A stretch of DNA of 64,000 nucleotides from Alteripontixanthobacter sp. (GCA_039968605.1 JBDVPM010000008.1:1602968-1666967), one strand, 5' to 3'; counted from the first letter of the stretch, positions 10,401-19,436 are shown. Numbers and translations are program-made. The notes: a model not told the origin generated them from the sequence alone.

Positions 10401-11640
10401 GCGCACCATCCCAGGTGGCGCGGCCCTGCTGCCGCAGATCGGCAAGGCGCGTGTCGCCCGAAACGAAGCGGTCCACGCGCAGATCGTGCTGGATGGTCAG
10501 ATCGTTCAGCGCGCCATCGGCAGTGGCGGTCAGACGCGCACCCTCCAGCGTCATATCGGGGCCCAGCAGCTTGGGATCGGTCAGTACGGCTTGCAGATCG
10601 AGCCCGCGCACGAGATTTTCTGCCAGGTCGATTGCGCCCGATGCTTCCGCCCGAATAGCGCGGCCAGCCAGCTTGATTTCGCCTTCGAGGACCCTTTCGG
10701 CAAACGTCCCCTCGCCCTCTATCTGCAAGCGCCGCCCCAGCGCATCGGCGGGCAGGCCGGAGAGGAACCCGCTCGGATCCACTACCCCGTCGAAGCCGTA
10801 GAGCCCGGAATTTGCAGTCAGTGCCAGATCGGCGAATGCGGCCCCACCGCGCGTGGCATTCAGCGTGCCGTTCCACTCGCTCCATGTACCGGCCCCGGCA
10901 ATCTGCGCTTCGTAGCTTGCGCCAAGGCCGAACAATCCGTCGATCGCGCCGCCTTGCGGAGCCTGCAGCGCCAGTTGCAGGTCGAACTCATTGCCATCGG
11001 GCAGCGCATCGAGCAGCAGGTCGAACCGGTCCGCTTCGCCCAGCGCACCCTCGGCATCGACCAGCGCCCGCCCGCCGCGAATATCCACTTTCGCCACCAG
11101 ATCGACCGGCGATACGGCTTGGTCGCCAGCGATTCCTTCGGCGATGGTGAAATCGTCCAGTTCCAGCCGGTCGATGCGAATATCGAAACCGGGCAGCAGC
11201 GGCGCATCGGGATCGCCGGGATTAAGTTCGGGAAGCCGTAACAAGGTGCCGCGCCGGGCTGTCAGCGAACGGATATCGAGCCCGCTGGACAGCCAGCTGA
11301 GCGGACGCCAATCCAGTTCCGCGCGCGGTACGGTGAGGAAAACGCCCTGCGGATCGGACAGGGAAATATCGTGCAGCACCGCATCGGAATAGATGCTCCC
11401 CTCGATCCGGCCGATTTCGATCTCCAGCCCGGATTCCAGCCCGAGATCGGCAATCTGATCGACGATGAAGCGCTTGCCCGGCCCGGTATTCAGGAACAGC
11501 AGGACGGCGGCCGCCAATGCCAGCAGCAGCGCCGCGATACCCAGCAGCCACTTGCCCGCGCGCCGAGCGTATGACCGTCTGGTCGGCACATCCTCGGCGG
11601 GCTGGTCGTCCAGCTCGGCCTGATCTGTTTCGGTCGCCAT
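7411..11640 (-). CDS. tamB: Translocation and assembly module protein TamB
   Basis: A 1409-residue inner-membrane-anchored, periplasm-spanning AsmA-like protein that works with TamA or other Omp85 proteins in outer-membrane protein or phospholipid delivery. One N-terminal helix (residues 31-50) is preceded by an Arg-rich cytoplasmic segment. The body is long repetitive beta-strand sequence (TamB/DUF490), and the C-terminal domain has typical ...DPRLDIRAETEKDGLDVAVLVRG-like strands and the LARLLFGGSITELS segment. The ATG at 11640 overlaps the tamA stop (TGATG), so translation is coupled. Confidence 0.93.
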   Translation of the reverse strand: MATETDQAELDDQPAEDVPTRRSYARRAGKWLLGIAALLLALAAAVLLFLNTGPGKRFIVDQIADLGLESGLEIEIGRIEGSIYSDAVLHDISLSDPQGVFLTVPRAELDWRPLSWLSSGLDIRSLTARRGTLLRLPELNPGDPDAPLLPGFDIRIDRLELDDFTIAEGIAGDQAVSPVDLVAKVDIRGGRALVDAEGALGEADRFDLLLDALPDGNEFDLQLALQAPQGGAIDGLFGLGASYEAQIAGAGTWSEWNGTLNATRGGAAFADLALTANSGLYGFDGVVDPSGFLSGLPADALGRRLQIEGEGTFAERVLEGEIKLAGRAIRAEASGAIDLAENLVRGLDLQAVLTDPKLLGPDMTLEGARLTATADGALNDLTIQHDLRVDRFVSGDTRLADLRQQGRATWDGARLVLPFDATVQRVQTGNKLLDPRLVGGTLLGNLIYQGDRLTSDALRLNFPGLSARLALDGNIADSRYRLSGPVAANGLAFDDIGTVNAGADIDFSIDAAANWTLRAMVNGRVANVTNATLANLAGEPIRIGGAVSLGSAAPLVFDDLRLDAAKLQMALDGTITDGSTAIAGTGSHIQYGDFTVQATLADDGPRAELVFANPLPAAGLRDVRVALAPIEDGFRIDTEGGSTLGPFNGGFDLFAPADGPTRIAIDEFNVWETSLTGELVLADAGVEGALALAGGGLDGTIALSTRAGGQAFDVDIAANDASFGGDTPISVRRATIDASGLIVGDDSTIEGSAYAEGLRYGTLFLGRAAAQAEIRNGVGEATASIAGRRGSRFAMQMQATFDSERIAAIARGEVAGKSLTMPRRAVLTSLETGGYALAPTQVSYGDGDAVLSGRFGGDDLELDLQLSDMPLSLVDVVLADVGLGGTISGAVEFQDRAGELPTGSARVKIDNLTRSGLVLTSRPADVALSARLGSDQLGFRAVIDEGGERRGRLQGRIAGLPQSGSLAERMNAGNLEAQLRYGGPADALWRLAAIDAFDLTGPVNIAADVTGSLANPRVRGSLASSDLRVRSSLSGTDVGNVTARGTFSGSRLRLRRFTGTTPNGGTVSGSGVVDLEGLGQSIEGSNAFRGPQLDIRVAARNAELLDARGISATITGPLRIVSNGSGGTIAGRVAVDRASWALSTASADSELPDIPTREINIPADIAPRSASSAPWRYLIDARAPSRVDVDGLGLDSEWSADIILRGTTSDPRIGGEARMVRGSYSFAGTRFELERGIIDFDANAPIDPRLDIRAETEKDGLDVAVLVRGSALQPEISFTSTPALPEEELLARLLFGGSITELSATDALQLGAAVASLRGGGGMDPINQLRTAIGLDRLRIVGADPALDRGTGVALGKNIGKNFYVEIITDGRGYSATELEFRVTSWLSLLASVSTIGRESAVAEISKDY

Positions 11641-13937
11641 CAGAACGCCTGACCAAGCGACACGTAGATGGCAACAGGGCTATCGTCCGGCCCCGGATTG
11701 ATCGGCGTAGCGACATCGACGCGCAGCGGACCGAAGCCGGTGTGATAGCGGACACCCACGCCCGCGCCGACGCGAATGGTCTCGAAATCGGGTGTCACGG
11801 AGCGAGACACGCTGCCAGCATCGATGAACGGCACCACCGATACCGCACCATCGAGGAAGCTGGTGGGAATGCGCGCCTCCAGCGACAATTCGACCAGGCT
11901 GCGACCGCCGCTGGGTTCGCCCAGAGTGTCGCGCGGGCCGATCTGCTGGAAGCCGTAGCCGCGCACCGATCCGCCGCCGCCCGCATAATAGCGGCGCGAA
12001 GGCGCGATATCGGCCAGATCCGCGCCCGGCATCGTGCCCAGCCGCACCCGCCCGGCAACGACCAAAGGCCGTCCTTCATCGGGCGCATCGCCGCCAAATG
12101 CCTGATAGTAGCTCGCATCGACCTGGCTGCGCAGGTAGAAGCTCTGCATCCCGCTATTACGGGAGGTTTCGGGTGCGAGCCGGCCGCCTAGACGAAACCC
12201 GCCGGTCGGGTCGAGCAGCGAATCGGTCGTGTCGATCAGCGCGCTGACCGGCAGCGCGGCGATAAGATATTCCTCGCGCGGGGAGACCACCCCGTTCACC
12301 GAAGGTGGCCGCTCGCGGCTCCCCAGAACCTCGAAGCCGAACGACCAGCTCAGCGGCTTCTGGAACAGCAGGTTGGAAGTGCGCTCGTAATTGCCGACGA
12401 TACCGATCGTCTGCGCATCGAACGCATCGCTATCCAGCGTGCTGGCAAAGGCATCGAGCGTCAGGATACGGTCGCGCCCGCCGAAATTATTCTTCTTGAA
12501 AGTAACGCCCAGCAGCTGTTCCTGCGTGCCGACGATTCCGCGCACGCGCAGCGCGCCCTCGGGCGGGAACAAATTGCGATGCTCCCAGCTCGCCTCGACC
12601 CGGACGCCTTCTTCGGTGCCGTAGCCGATCGCCCCGGCCACGGTCCGCAAGGGCGCCTTGGTGATGCCGACATCCAGCTCGACGATGCCGGGCTCGTCCG
12701 CGCTCGGCGCTTCTACTTCGCGCGGGGTCACGGTCACGCTGCCGACCAGCCCGGTGGCGGTCACTGCGCGGCGCAAATCCTGTTGCAGGCTGCGCTTGTA
12801 GACATCGCCGGGATCGAAGCGCGCAATGGTCGCCAAATGTCTGCCGGAAAGGAATTCGGGCAGGCTGCTGGTCACGTCGCCGAATACATATTTGCCGTTG
12901 GGGCTGACCGGCATGGTCAGATCGCCTTCGTCCCGGTCGTGGTCGATCAGCAGGCTCGGCCCGTCGATTACTGCAAAGGGATAGCCGGATTCGCCCAGCT
13001 TCCGGTCGAGATCGAACTGTTCTTCCACGATCTTGTCGCTGGACAGCGGATCGCCTGGCTGGATCTCGAACGTGTCGCGCAGCATCCCGGCATCGGGAGC
13101 CTGGCCCAGATTGCCCAGATCGACCGCGCCGAAGCGATAGCGCACGCCCGGCAACACGTCGAAGCGCACTGCAGGTACGTCCAGCTCGACCGAATCGTCG
13201 CCCGGCTGGACCGCCCCGACGCTGCGAATCACCTGTGCATCGTAATAGCCGTAGACGCGCAGCAAGGTGCCCAGCAGCGCCTCGTCCTCGCGCGCACGGG
13301 CGGCGAGCTGGGCGATATTCTCGTCATCATCGTCATCCAGCGCGACCACGGTGGACAGCATGGTGAAGCGTTCGAGAAATTCGGTCTGCTCGGGGAAGCG
13401 ATCCTGGTCCTCGGGAAAGGCGAGAATCAGATCGTCGCTGATCTCGAACAGGTCCGCCGCCGGCATATCGGTCATCGGCGGCAATTCGACCGCCGCAAAA
13501 TCGGTGTCTTCGCTCGGCTCCAGCTCGACCAGCGCCGGCAGTTCCAGATCGTCCGGCCAGGGCACCAGAAGGTCCGGCATTTCGGCGAGGGGCGAATCCG
13601 GTTCGAGGAACGGCGGGCGGTCTTCTTCGGTTTCCGGATCGGGCACGCCCTGCTCGGCCCATGCTTCGGGATTTTCCACCGCCGAATCGGGAATCAGATC
13701 TTCCAGACTTTGCGGTGCCGAAAGGTCCTGCGCGGCCAGCGGCTGGACCAGCGCCGGCGCGGCAATGCCGGTTGCCGCGAGGATGGAAGCGAGAACGCGC
13801 AGCCTAGCTTTCGACGCGGTACTGCCCCTGATCGCCGTCCTTGGTTCCCCCGCCGACGGGCTTGCGCTGGCTGCCGGGTGCGGTTGCCTGCGCGATAAGA
13901 TCGTCCTGCTCTTCGCGTGAAAGCCGTTCCCATCCAT
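11640..13937 (-). CDS. tamA: TamA-like Omp85 outer membrane protein
   Basis: Outer-membrane partner of TamB. The sequence shows a signal-like segment ([13 protein letters not shown]...AAQ), an acidic Pro/Glu/Leu-rich N-terminal region, POTRA-type folds (for example [14 protein letters not shown] and [20 protein letters not shown]), then a 16-strand barrel ending in a canonical beta-signal, [14 protein letters not shown]. The barrel carries [12 protein letters not shown], the lid-lock VRGF/Y motif of Omp85. The start is unclear: no ATG, GTG or TTG lies close to the signal peptide. The nearest ATG (13937) adds about 50 residues and overlaps the end of bpt by 134 bp. A non-standard start nearer 13810 is possible. 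Confidence 0.85.
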   Translation of the reverse strand: MDGNGFHAKSRTILSRRQPHPAASASPSAGEPRTAIRGSTASKARLRVLASILAATGIAAPALVQPLAAQDLSAPQSLEDLIPDSAVENPEAWAEQGVPDPETEEDRPPFLEPDSPLAEMPDLLVPWPDDLELPALVELEPSEDTDFAAVELPPMTDMPAADLFEISDDLILAFPEDQDRFPEQTEFLERFTMLSTVVALDDDDDENIAQLAARAREDEALLGTLLRVYGYYDAQVIRSVGAVQPGDDSVELDVPAVRFDVLPGVRYRFGAVDLGNLGQAPDAGMLRDTFEIQPGDPLSSDKIVEEQFDLDRKLGESGYPFAVIDGPSLLIDHDRDEGDLTMPVSPNGKYVFGDVTSSLPEFLSGRHLATIARFDPGDVYKRSLQQDLRRAVTATGLVGSVTVTPREVEAPSADEPGIVELDVGITKAPLRTVAGAIGYGTEEGVRVEASWEHRNLFPPEGALRVRGIVGTQEQLLGVTFKKNNFGGRDRILTLDAFASTLDSDAFDAQTIGIVGNYERTSNLLFQKPLSWSFGFEVLGSRERPPSVNGVVSPREEYLIAALPVSALIDTTDSLLDPTGGFRLGGRLAPETSRNSGMQSFYLRSQVDASYYQAFGGDAPDEGRPLVVAGRVRLGTMPGADLADIAPSRRYYAGGGGSVRGYGFQQIGPRDTLGEPSGGRSLVELSLEARIPTSFLDGAVSVVPFIDAGSVSRSVTPDFETIRVGAGVGVRYHTGFGPLRVDVATPINPGPDDSPVAIYVSLGQAF

Positions 13938-14667
13938 CGGGGCCGAGCCGTTCGAGCGGGCGGTAACGCACTTTATATTGCATGCGCGCGGCACCATCGA
14001 CCCAATATCCAAGATAGACATAAGGGAGGCCTTCTTCCGCCGCGCGTCGGATATGATCGAGAATGATGTAGTTACCAAGCCCGCTGCGTGCCTCATGCTC
14101 CGGGTCGTAGAAACTATAAATCATCGATAACCCATCGCTCTGGCGATCGGTCAAACAGGCACCTACCAAGCGACCCGGCACAATGCCATCGGCAGGCTCC
14201 CTATATTCAGTCAGATAGCTCGAAACAGGCGTATGTTCCACCATGTCGGCATAATCAACCTCGTCCATGCCGACCATGCCACCGCCGGGGTGCCGCTGGC
14301 CCAGATATTTCTGCAGCAGATCGAACTGTTCCGCCGTGGCCCAGGGGCGGCATTCCGAGGTTACCAGGTCCAGATTGCGCTTGAGATTGCGGCTCTGCGT
14401 CTTGGACGGGGCGAATTCCTGCGCGGCAACGCGAACCGACACACAGGCGCGGCAGTCCACGCAGCTGGGACGATAAGCGACGGTCTGGCTGCGGCGGAAA
14501 CCGATTCGGCCCAGCGCTTCGTTCAGATCGTCCGCATGCGGGCCCTTCAGCTCGGTGAACACCTTGCGCTCGCTCTTGCCCGGCAGATAGGGGCAGGGCG
14601 AAGGGCTGGTCACGAAGAACCGGGGGAAGCGAACGGGGGCCGTCACGGCGGGGGCGGTATCCTGCAA
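13804..14667 (-). CDS. bpt: Aspartate/glutamate leucyltransferase (Bpt)
   Basis: Transfers leucine from Leu-tRNA to N-terminal Asp or Glu of proteins, marking them for ClpAP/ClpS degradation (N-degron pathway). The 287-residue protein has the ATE/Bpt N-domain with [17 protein letters not shown] and the CRACVSVRV Cys pair, and the C-domain with [13 protein letters not shown]-like ([16 protein letters not shown]) and [20 protein letters not shown]. Bpt rather than arginyl ATE is assigned from the bacterial family. The start is TTG at 14667; a GTG at 14646 is an alternative. It precedes tamA on the same strand. Confidence 0.9.
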   Translation of the reverse strand: MQDTAPAVTAPVRFPRFFVTSPSPCPYLPGKSERKVFTELKGPHADDLNEALGRIGFRRSQTVAYRPSCVDCRACVSVRVAAQEFAPSKTQSRNLKRNLDLVTSECRPWATAEQFDLLQKYLGQRHPGGGMVGMDEVDYADMVEHTPVSSYLTEYREPADGIVPGRLVGACLTDRQSDGLSMIYSFYDPEHEARSGLGNYIILDHIRRAAEEGLPYVYLGYWVDGAARMQYKVRYRPLERLGPDGWERLSREEQDDLIAQATAPGSQRKPVGGGTKDGDQGQYRVES

Positions 14668-14831
14668 GATTTCGTATCGAGCGACATGCGGACGTGATCC
14701 GTGAATCGCGGCGTGAGACCTTTATGCATCCCCTGGCGGTCCGGTAAAAGACCCTTAACTACAAAACCCGGTAAGCCGGTGGTAAATTTGCACAGCGCGA
14801 GGCCTCGCCGCCCGGCATGCCCCGGAACGGG

Positions 14832-16094
14832 TCAGTCCAGCTCCACCAAGCTAACTTTATAGCCCTTGCCGCGCAGCGCAGCGATCAGCGCATCGAGTTG
14901 CTGCCGGTCGCGCGCCTCGCATTCGATATCGGTTATCAGGCCCTTGGCCGGCAGCGAGGTGAAGATACGCTGGTGATAGATTTCGATGATGTTGACGTTG
15001 TGCGCATCGAATTCATGCATCACCTTGAACAGCGCACCGGGCCGATCCTGCAGGGTTACCCGCAGCCGCGCCAGCCGGCCCGACCGGGCCAGATCGCGCA
15101 GCAGCACATTGGCGAGCAGCCTTGTGTCGATATTTCCGCCGCACAGCACCAGCCCGATATTCTTGCCCGCAAACCGGTCCGGATTGGCCATGACCGCCGC
15201 CAGCCCGGCGGCCCCTGCCCCTTCGACCACGGTCTTTTCTATCTGGAGCAGCAGCGACACCGCCTTTTCCAGATCCGCTTCTTCCGCGAGCAGAATATCG
15301 TCGACTCGCTCGGCAATGATCTGCGAAGTGAAGCGGCCCGGCGCCTTGACCGCGATACCTTCCGCCAGCGTATCGCCGCCGCAGGGTCGCTCCTCGCGCT
15401 TGATATGGCTGAACATCGAGGGGAACAGCGCCGATTGCACGCCGATCACTTCCATTTCGGGGCGCAGCGCCTTGGCCACCGTAGACATGCCGGAGATCAG
15501 CCCGCCGCCGCCAATCGGCGTCACCATGCAATCGAGTTCGGGCGCATCCTCCAGCATTTCCAGCGCCACCGTGCCCGCACCCGCCGCCACGTCGGGATCG
15601 TCGAACGGGTGGACGAAGGTCAGCCCCAGTTCCTTTTCCAGCTTGCAGGCATGGGCATAGGCCTCGTCGAATGTCTCGCCTTCCAGCACCACCTTGCCGC
15701 CGACGCTTTCGGTCTGCATCACCTTCACCGTGGGCGTGGTGCGCGGCATCACGATGGTGACCGGCACGCCGAGCCGCGTGCCGTGATAAGACAGTCCCTG
15801 GCTGTGATTGCCTGCCGATGCTGCGATCACGCCGCGCTTGCGCCGCTCGTCCTCCATCAACAGCAGCGCGTTGAGCGCACCGCGTTCCTTATATGCAGCG
15901 GTAAATTGGAGGTTTTCGAACTTCAGCCAGATCTGCGCGCCGGTGATTTTCGACAGGGTGATCGAATGCATCGTGGGCGTGCGCACCACCGCATCCCTGA
16001 TCCGCTCCGCAGCAGCGCGAACATGGTCCACCGTCAGCAGTTCGGTTGCCGATGATTGGGAGTCGGATGGCGAGGCTGGATTGGCTTGCGTCAT
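14832..16094 (-). CDS. ilvA: Threonine ammonia-lyase
   Basis: PLP enzyme converting threonine to 2-oxobutanoate and ammonia, first step of isoleucine synthesis. The 420-residue form has a fold-type II catalytic domain with PLP-binding Lys69 (FTAAYKERGA), the phosphate-binding GGGGLISG loop (PIGGGGLISG) and a single C-terminal ACT domain (residues of about 340-420, RLRVTLQDRPGALFKVM). Biosynthetic E. coli IlvA has two ACT-like domains and TdcB has none; this single-ACT form is common in alphaproteobacteria and may act on serine too. The ATG at 16094 leaves 81 bp to the divergent dehydrogenase start. Confidence 0.92.
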   Translation of the reverse strand: MTQANPASPSDSQSSATELLTVDHVRAAAERIRDAVVRTPTMHSITLSKITGAQIWLKFENLQFTAAYKERGALNALLLMEDERRKRGVIAASAGNHSQGLSYHGTRLGVPVTIVMPRTTPTVKVMQTESVGGKVVLEGETFDEAYAHACKLEKELGLTFVHPFDDPDVAAGAGTVALEMLEDAPELDCMVTPIGGGGLISGMSTVAKALRPEMEVIGVQSALFPSMFSHIKREERPCGGDTLAEGIAVKAPGRFTSQIIAERVDDILLAEEADLEKAVSLLLQIEKTVVEGAGAAGLAAVMANPDRFAGKNIGLVLCGGNIDTRLLANVLLRDLARSGRLARLRVTLQDRPGALFKVMHEFDAHNVNIIEIYHQRIFTSLPAKGLITDIECEARDRQQLDALIAALRGKGYKVSLVELD

Positions 16095-16175
16095 ATGTCG
16101 CTCGCCCTAGCGGCAATGCACTGGCTTGCCCAAAAATTTTTGCTTCACCGGCATATTGTCTTTAGGCGGGCGCGG

Positions 16176-17096
16176 ATGGAACATGCTGCGGGTCGCAATC
16201 GCAAGATCGCCTTTATCGGGCTGGGTGTCATGGGCGCCCCGATGGCCGCGCATCTGGTGCGCGCCGGCCACTGCGTGACAGCCTATAACCGTACCGCCAG
16301 CCGGTCCGCCGAATGGTTGGCCGGGCTGACCGAATTACAGGCCGCCACCGCACCTACTCCGGCGCAGGCCGCCGGTGAGGCAGATATCGTGATCGCCTGT
16401 GTCGGCAATGACGAAGACGTGGAGCAAGTGCTGCTGGGCAGCGAAGGCGCACTGGCCGCGATGGCGCCGGGCGGCCTGCTGATCGATCACACCACCACTT
16501 CCGCCGACCTCGCCCGCCGCTTGTCCACACAGGCTGGCGAGCGCGACATTGCCTTTCTCGACGCGCCGGTATCGGGCGGCCAGGCAGGCGCGGAAAATGG
16601 CGCGTTGGCGATCATGTGCGGCGGCTTGCCGGATACGTTCGAGCAAGCCGAGCCGGTTATGCGCGCCTATGGCAAACGGATCGTCCATGTCGGCCCGGCC
16701 GGTGCGGGGCAAACCGCCAAGATGGCCAACCAGATGTGTATCGCCGGGGTGCTGGGCGGATTGTCCGAAGCGATCCGGCTGGTCCAGGGGGCCGGGCTGG
16801 ACGAAGGCAAGGTGCTGGAGGCGATTTCCGGCGGCGCGGCGCAAAGCTGGCAGATGGAAAACCGCTGGAAAACGATGATGGCGGGCGATTTCGACTTCGG
16901 CTTCGCCATCGACTGGATGCGCAAGGATCTGGCCTATGCCCTGGCCGAAGCGAACCGGCTGGGCCTGTCCAGCCCCGTCACCGCGCTGGTCGATCAATTC
17001 TACGCCGAGATACAGGCGGGCGGCCGCGGGCGGCAGGATACCAGTGCACTCATCTCCCGGCTTCCCGCCGCTGACACAACGAAAGATAGAACTTGA
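16176..17096 (+). CDS. NAD(P)-dependent 3-hydroxyisobutyrate dehydrogenase-family protein
   Basis: A 306-residue beta-hydroxyacid dehydrogenase. It has the Rossmann motif FIGLGVMGAPMAAHL, the substrate motif DAPVSGGQAGAENG, and the catalytic Lys in GQTAKMANQ. Family members reduce or oxidise 3-hydroxyisobutyrate, tartronate semialdehyde, succinic semialdehyde or imines, and the sequence alone does not fix the substrate. The ATG at 16176 is preferred because upstream in-frame starts would run into the ilvA promoter and coding region. The stop overlaps the next start (TGATG at 17094-17098), linking it to the amidohydrolase. Confidence 0.88.
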   Translation: MEHAAGRNRKIAFIGLGVMGAPMAAHLVRAGHCVTAYNRTASRSAEWLAGLTELQAATAPTPAQAAGEADIVIACVGNDEDVEQVLLGSEGALAAMAPGGLLIDHTTTSADLARRLSTQAGERDIAFLDAPVSGGQAGAENGALAIMCGGLPDTFEQAEPVMRAYGKRIVHVGPAGAGQTAKMANQMCIAGVLGGLSEAIRLVQGAGLDEGKVLEAISGGAAQSWQMENRWKTMMAGDFDFGFAIDWMRKDLAYALAEANRLGLSSPVTALVDQFYAEIQAGGRGRQDTSALISRLPAADTTKDRT

Positions 17097-18769
17097 TGCG
17101 ATTTGCGCGACTTGCCCGATTTACCGCTCTCGCGGCGCTGTTTTGCTCCGTACCGGCGGCGGCCGATACCTTGGTGGACAATATCCAGGGCGTCACCATC
17201 GGCACATCCGGCGAGGTGGAACGCTTCACCGGCTTCGTGATCGACGATGATGGCCGCATCGCACAGGTGCTGGAACGCGGCGACGATCGCCCGCGCACCG
17301 ATTACCTCGTCGATGGCGAAGGACGATTCGTAATCCCCGGACTTATCGACAGCCATGTCCACGTCATGGGCATCGGGCTGGGCGCGATGACGCTGGACCT
17401 TTCGGGCACCAGGTCGCTGGCAGAGGCGCAGGCAGCCATCGCGGCCTTCTCCGCGGAAAACCCCGACCGTCCGTGGATTCTGGGGCGAGGCTGGAATCAG
17501 GAAATCTGGGGACTGGGCCGTTTCCCCACCGCTGCCGAGCTCGATGCGGTGGTTTCCGATCGGCCAGTCTATCTGCAGCGTGTCGATGGCCATGCCGGCT
17601 GGGCCAACACGCTCGCCATCGAAGCAGCAGGAGTAACCGCCAAAACCGTCGATCCCGCAGGGGGCCGAATAGAGCGCGTGCCCGGGTCGGGAGCACCGGC
17701 GGGCGTATTCGTCGATGCGGCAGAGGCGCTGGTCAACGCCGTAATCCCTGCCCCGCGCGCCTCCGACCGCGACCGCGCGCTGGACCTGGCGCAGCGCAAG
17801 CTGGCCGCATTCGGTATCACCGCCGTGGCCGATATGGGCTCCACCATAGAGGACTGGCAGGCCTTCCGCCGGGCGGGCGATGGAGGGCGGCTGAATATTC
17901 GCATCATAGCCTATGGTGCGGGGATCGAGCAGACCGAACTGATCGGCGGCTCCGGCCCGACCCCGTGGCTGTATGACGACAGGCTGCGGCTGAACGGGGT
18001 GAAACTGTATCTCGATGGCGCGCTGGGTTCGCGCGGTGCCTGGCTCAAACGCCCTTATGCGGACGACCCGGACAATCGCGGCCTGCCGCTGATGGCCGGG
18101 GCGCAATTGCGCAACACGCTGGTCCGCGCCGCGCTGGCGGGCTTCCAACCGGCGATCCATGCGATTGGCGATGCGGCAAATGCCGATGCGCTGTTCGCAA
18201 TAGACGCGCTGAGCGACAAGTTCGACGGCGATCGTCGCTGGCGAATCGAGCACGCTCAGGTGATCGACCCAGCCGATATTGTCCGATTCGGCAGTCACGG
18301 CACGATCGCCAGCTTCCAACCCGTCCACCAGACTTCCGACCGGCTGATGGCCGAGGCACGGCTCGACGAAGCGCGGCTGGAGGGTGCCTATGCGTGGAAA
18401 ACGGTGGGACAAACCGGTGCGCCGCTGGTGTTCGGATCGGACGCGCCAGTCGAATCGCCCGATCCCTTTGCCGGGCTGGCAACCGCGTTCAGCCGCGCCG
18501 ATGCCGACGGACAGCCATTTGGCGGTTGGCGAGCGCATGAAGCGGTATCGCGCGAAACGGCACTGGCCGGGTTTACCGCGAACGGGGCCTTTGCCGGATT
18601 CGCCGATGGCCGGTTCGGACGCATTGCTACCGGCGAATGGGCGGATTTCGTCATGCTGGACCGCGATCCGATGCTCGCCAGCCCATCGGAACTTCGCGCC
18701 GCCCGGGTTTTACAAACCTGGTTGGCTGGTCGGCGGGTGTTCACCGCAGGGCAGAAATCGCAGCCGTAG
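17096..18769 (+). CDS. Exported YtcJ-like amidohydrolase
   Basis: A 557-residue member of the amidohydrolase superfamily, YtcJ branch. An N-terminal signal peptide (RFTALAALFCSVPAAAD) predicts periplasmic location. The metal motif is His87-x-His89 in DSHVHVMGIG; IHAIGDAANADALFAID, RIEHAQVIDP and FGSDAPVESPDP supply the later ligands. Substrates of this branch are poorly known (N-acyl amides, cyclic imides). The preferred ATG at 17096 overlaps the upstream stop codon; a TTG one codon earlier gives nearly the same protein. Confidence 0.88.
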   Translation: MRFARLARFTALAALFCSVPAAADTLVDNIQGVTIGTSGEVERFTGFVIDDDGRIAQVLERGDDRPRTDYLVDGEGRFVIPGLIDSHVHVMGIGLGAMTLDLSGTRSLAEAQAAIAAFSAENPDRPWILGRGWNQEIWGLGRFPTAAELDAVVSDRPVYLQRVDGHAGWANTLAIEAAGVTAKTVDPAGGRIERVPGSGAPAGVFVDAAEALVNAVIPAPRASDRDRALDLAQRKLAAFGITAVADMGSTIEDWQAFRRAGDGGRLNIRIIAYGAGIEQTELIGGSGPTPWLYDDRLRLNGVKLYLDGALGSRGAWLKRPYADDPDNRGLPLMAGAQLRNTLVRAALAGFQPAIHAIGDAANADALFAIDALSDKFDGDRRWRIEHAQVIDPADIVRFGSHGTIASFQPVHQTSDRLMAEARLDEARLEGAYAWKTVGQTGAPLVFGSDAPVESPDPFAGLATAFSRADADGQPFGGWRAHEAVSRETALAGFTANGAFAGFADGRFGRIATGEWADFVMLDRDPMLASPSELRAARVLQTWLAGRRVFTAGQKSQP

Positions 18770-18832
18770 ACGAGTGCGAACAGGTCCCGATAGTACCTGG
18801 CAGAATTATTGGGTCATACTAACAAAAGCTTG

Positions 18833-18857
18833 GGAACCCTTCACGGGCTTGTCCGTT
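18833..18857 (+). promoter_or_regulatory. EcfG-type general stress promoter
   Basis: GGAAC followed by exactly 16 bp and CGTT, the consensus of the alphaproteobacterial general stress sigma factor EcfG (GGAAC-N16/17-CGTT). Transcription would begin near 18864 and run toward a short ORF and the small exported protein at 19155. Sequence match only. Confidence 0.55.
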
Positions 18858-18884
18858 GAAGTTCCGAGACTGAACAGGAATGTC

Positions 18885-18938
18885 ATGAGTAGCGCGAAAA
18901 TCTGCGCGTTAAGGCGACGTTTACCGGTCGGCGGATAG
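18885..18938 (+). CDS. Possible 17-residue peptide downstream of the EcfG-type site
   Basis: Begins ATG with AGGAA 6-10 bp upstream and encodes MSSAKICALRRRLPVGG before a TAG. It is basic and has one Cys. It lies about 20 bp after the predicted stress-promoter start. It could be a leader peptide, part of a non-coding RNA, or chance. Confidence 0.25.
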   Translation: MSSAKICALRRRLPVGG

Positions 18939-19154
18939 GCCAAGGTGGATTGTGACGAAATGCACCTTCGGTCCCAAGGATTGGTATCAAAAGATGTATG
19001 TAATTCAGTAATACGATGGATAGTGTTGTATTATCGACATATTGAATGGAAACCACACCCCCGCCCCCCCGTTTTAACCTTGCAAGCCTAGCCTAGGTCG
19101 CTTATTCAGACCTTGAAATTTGAACACGAGAAATCTCTCGAAGGAGTACGAGTA

Positions 19155-19385
19155 ATGAAAATCGGAACCATCGCAGCAGCGGCAGCCGCTCTCACCCTGA
19201 CCGCCTCGCCGGTTCTCGCGCAGTCGAACGTGGACCGCATGCCGGCTCCCGTCGAAGCACCGGCTGAACTGGGCGGCGAAACTGATGGCTCGGCTATCAT
19301 TCTTGCTCTGCTCGCAGCAGCAGCCATCATCGCAGGCATCATCATTGCTGCGGATGGTGACGACGACGACGCGCTCAGCCGCTAA
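19155..19385 (+). CDS. Small exported membrane protein
   Basis: 76 residues, function unknown. A signal peptide (MKIGTIAAAAAALTLTASPVLAQ) is followed by about 30 polar residues, then a hydrophobic segment (SAIILALLAAAAIIAGIIIAA) and an acidic end, DGDDDDALSR. The mature protein would be a one-helix inner-membrane peptide with its acidic tail on one face. A strong AAGGAG site at 19141-19146 fixes the ATG at 19155, and a strong terminator follows, so it is a monocistronic and probably well expressed gene. It may be stress-induced if the EcfG-type promoter upstream is real. Confidence 0.8.
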   Translation: MKIGTIAAAAAALTLTASPVLAQSNVDRMPAPVEAPAELGGETDGSAIILALLAAAAIIAGIIIAADGDDDDALSR

Positions 19386-19410
19386 GTCCTCGCGACATAC
19401 CAATATCAAG

Positions 19411-19436
19411 ACGGGGCCTGCGGGCCCCGTTTTTTT
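19411..19436 (+). terminator. Intrinsic terminator after the small exported protein gene
   Basis: An 8-bp perfect stem (ACGGGGCC / GGCCCCGT) with a TGCG loop and a run of seven Ts. The next 180 bp up to the tatC end hold nothing I can support. Confidence 0.92.

Larger units (their letters stand above)
18770..19154 (+). other. 385-bp intergenic region with promoter-like and low-complexity elements
   Basis: The longest gene-free stretch in the window. It holds an EcfG-type promoter candidate (18833-18857), a possible 17-codon ORF (18885-18938), an AT-rich segment of about 70 bp (18970-19045), a C5-G-C7 tract (19058-19070), the palindrome CCTAGCCTAGG (19087-19097), and the AAGGAG ribosome site of the next gene at 19141. 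No terminator for the amidohydrolase was seen. Confidence 0.6.

Noticed and set aside
9871-11241. 456-codon plus-strand frame opposite tamB
   Set aside because: Shadow of tamB with biased Gln/Arg/Ile composition.
14797-14808. GCGAGGCCTCGC palindrome between ilvA and bpt
   Set aside because: A lone 12-bp palindrome in GC-rich DNA with no T-tract and no repeat elsewhere in the window; insufficient evidence for an operator or terminator.
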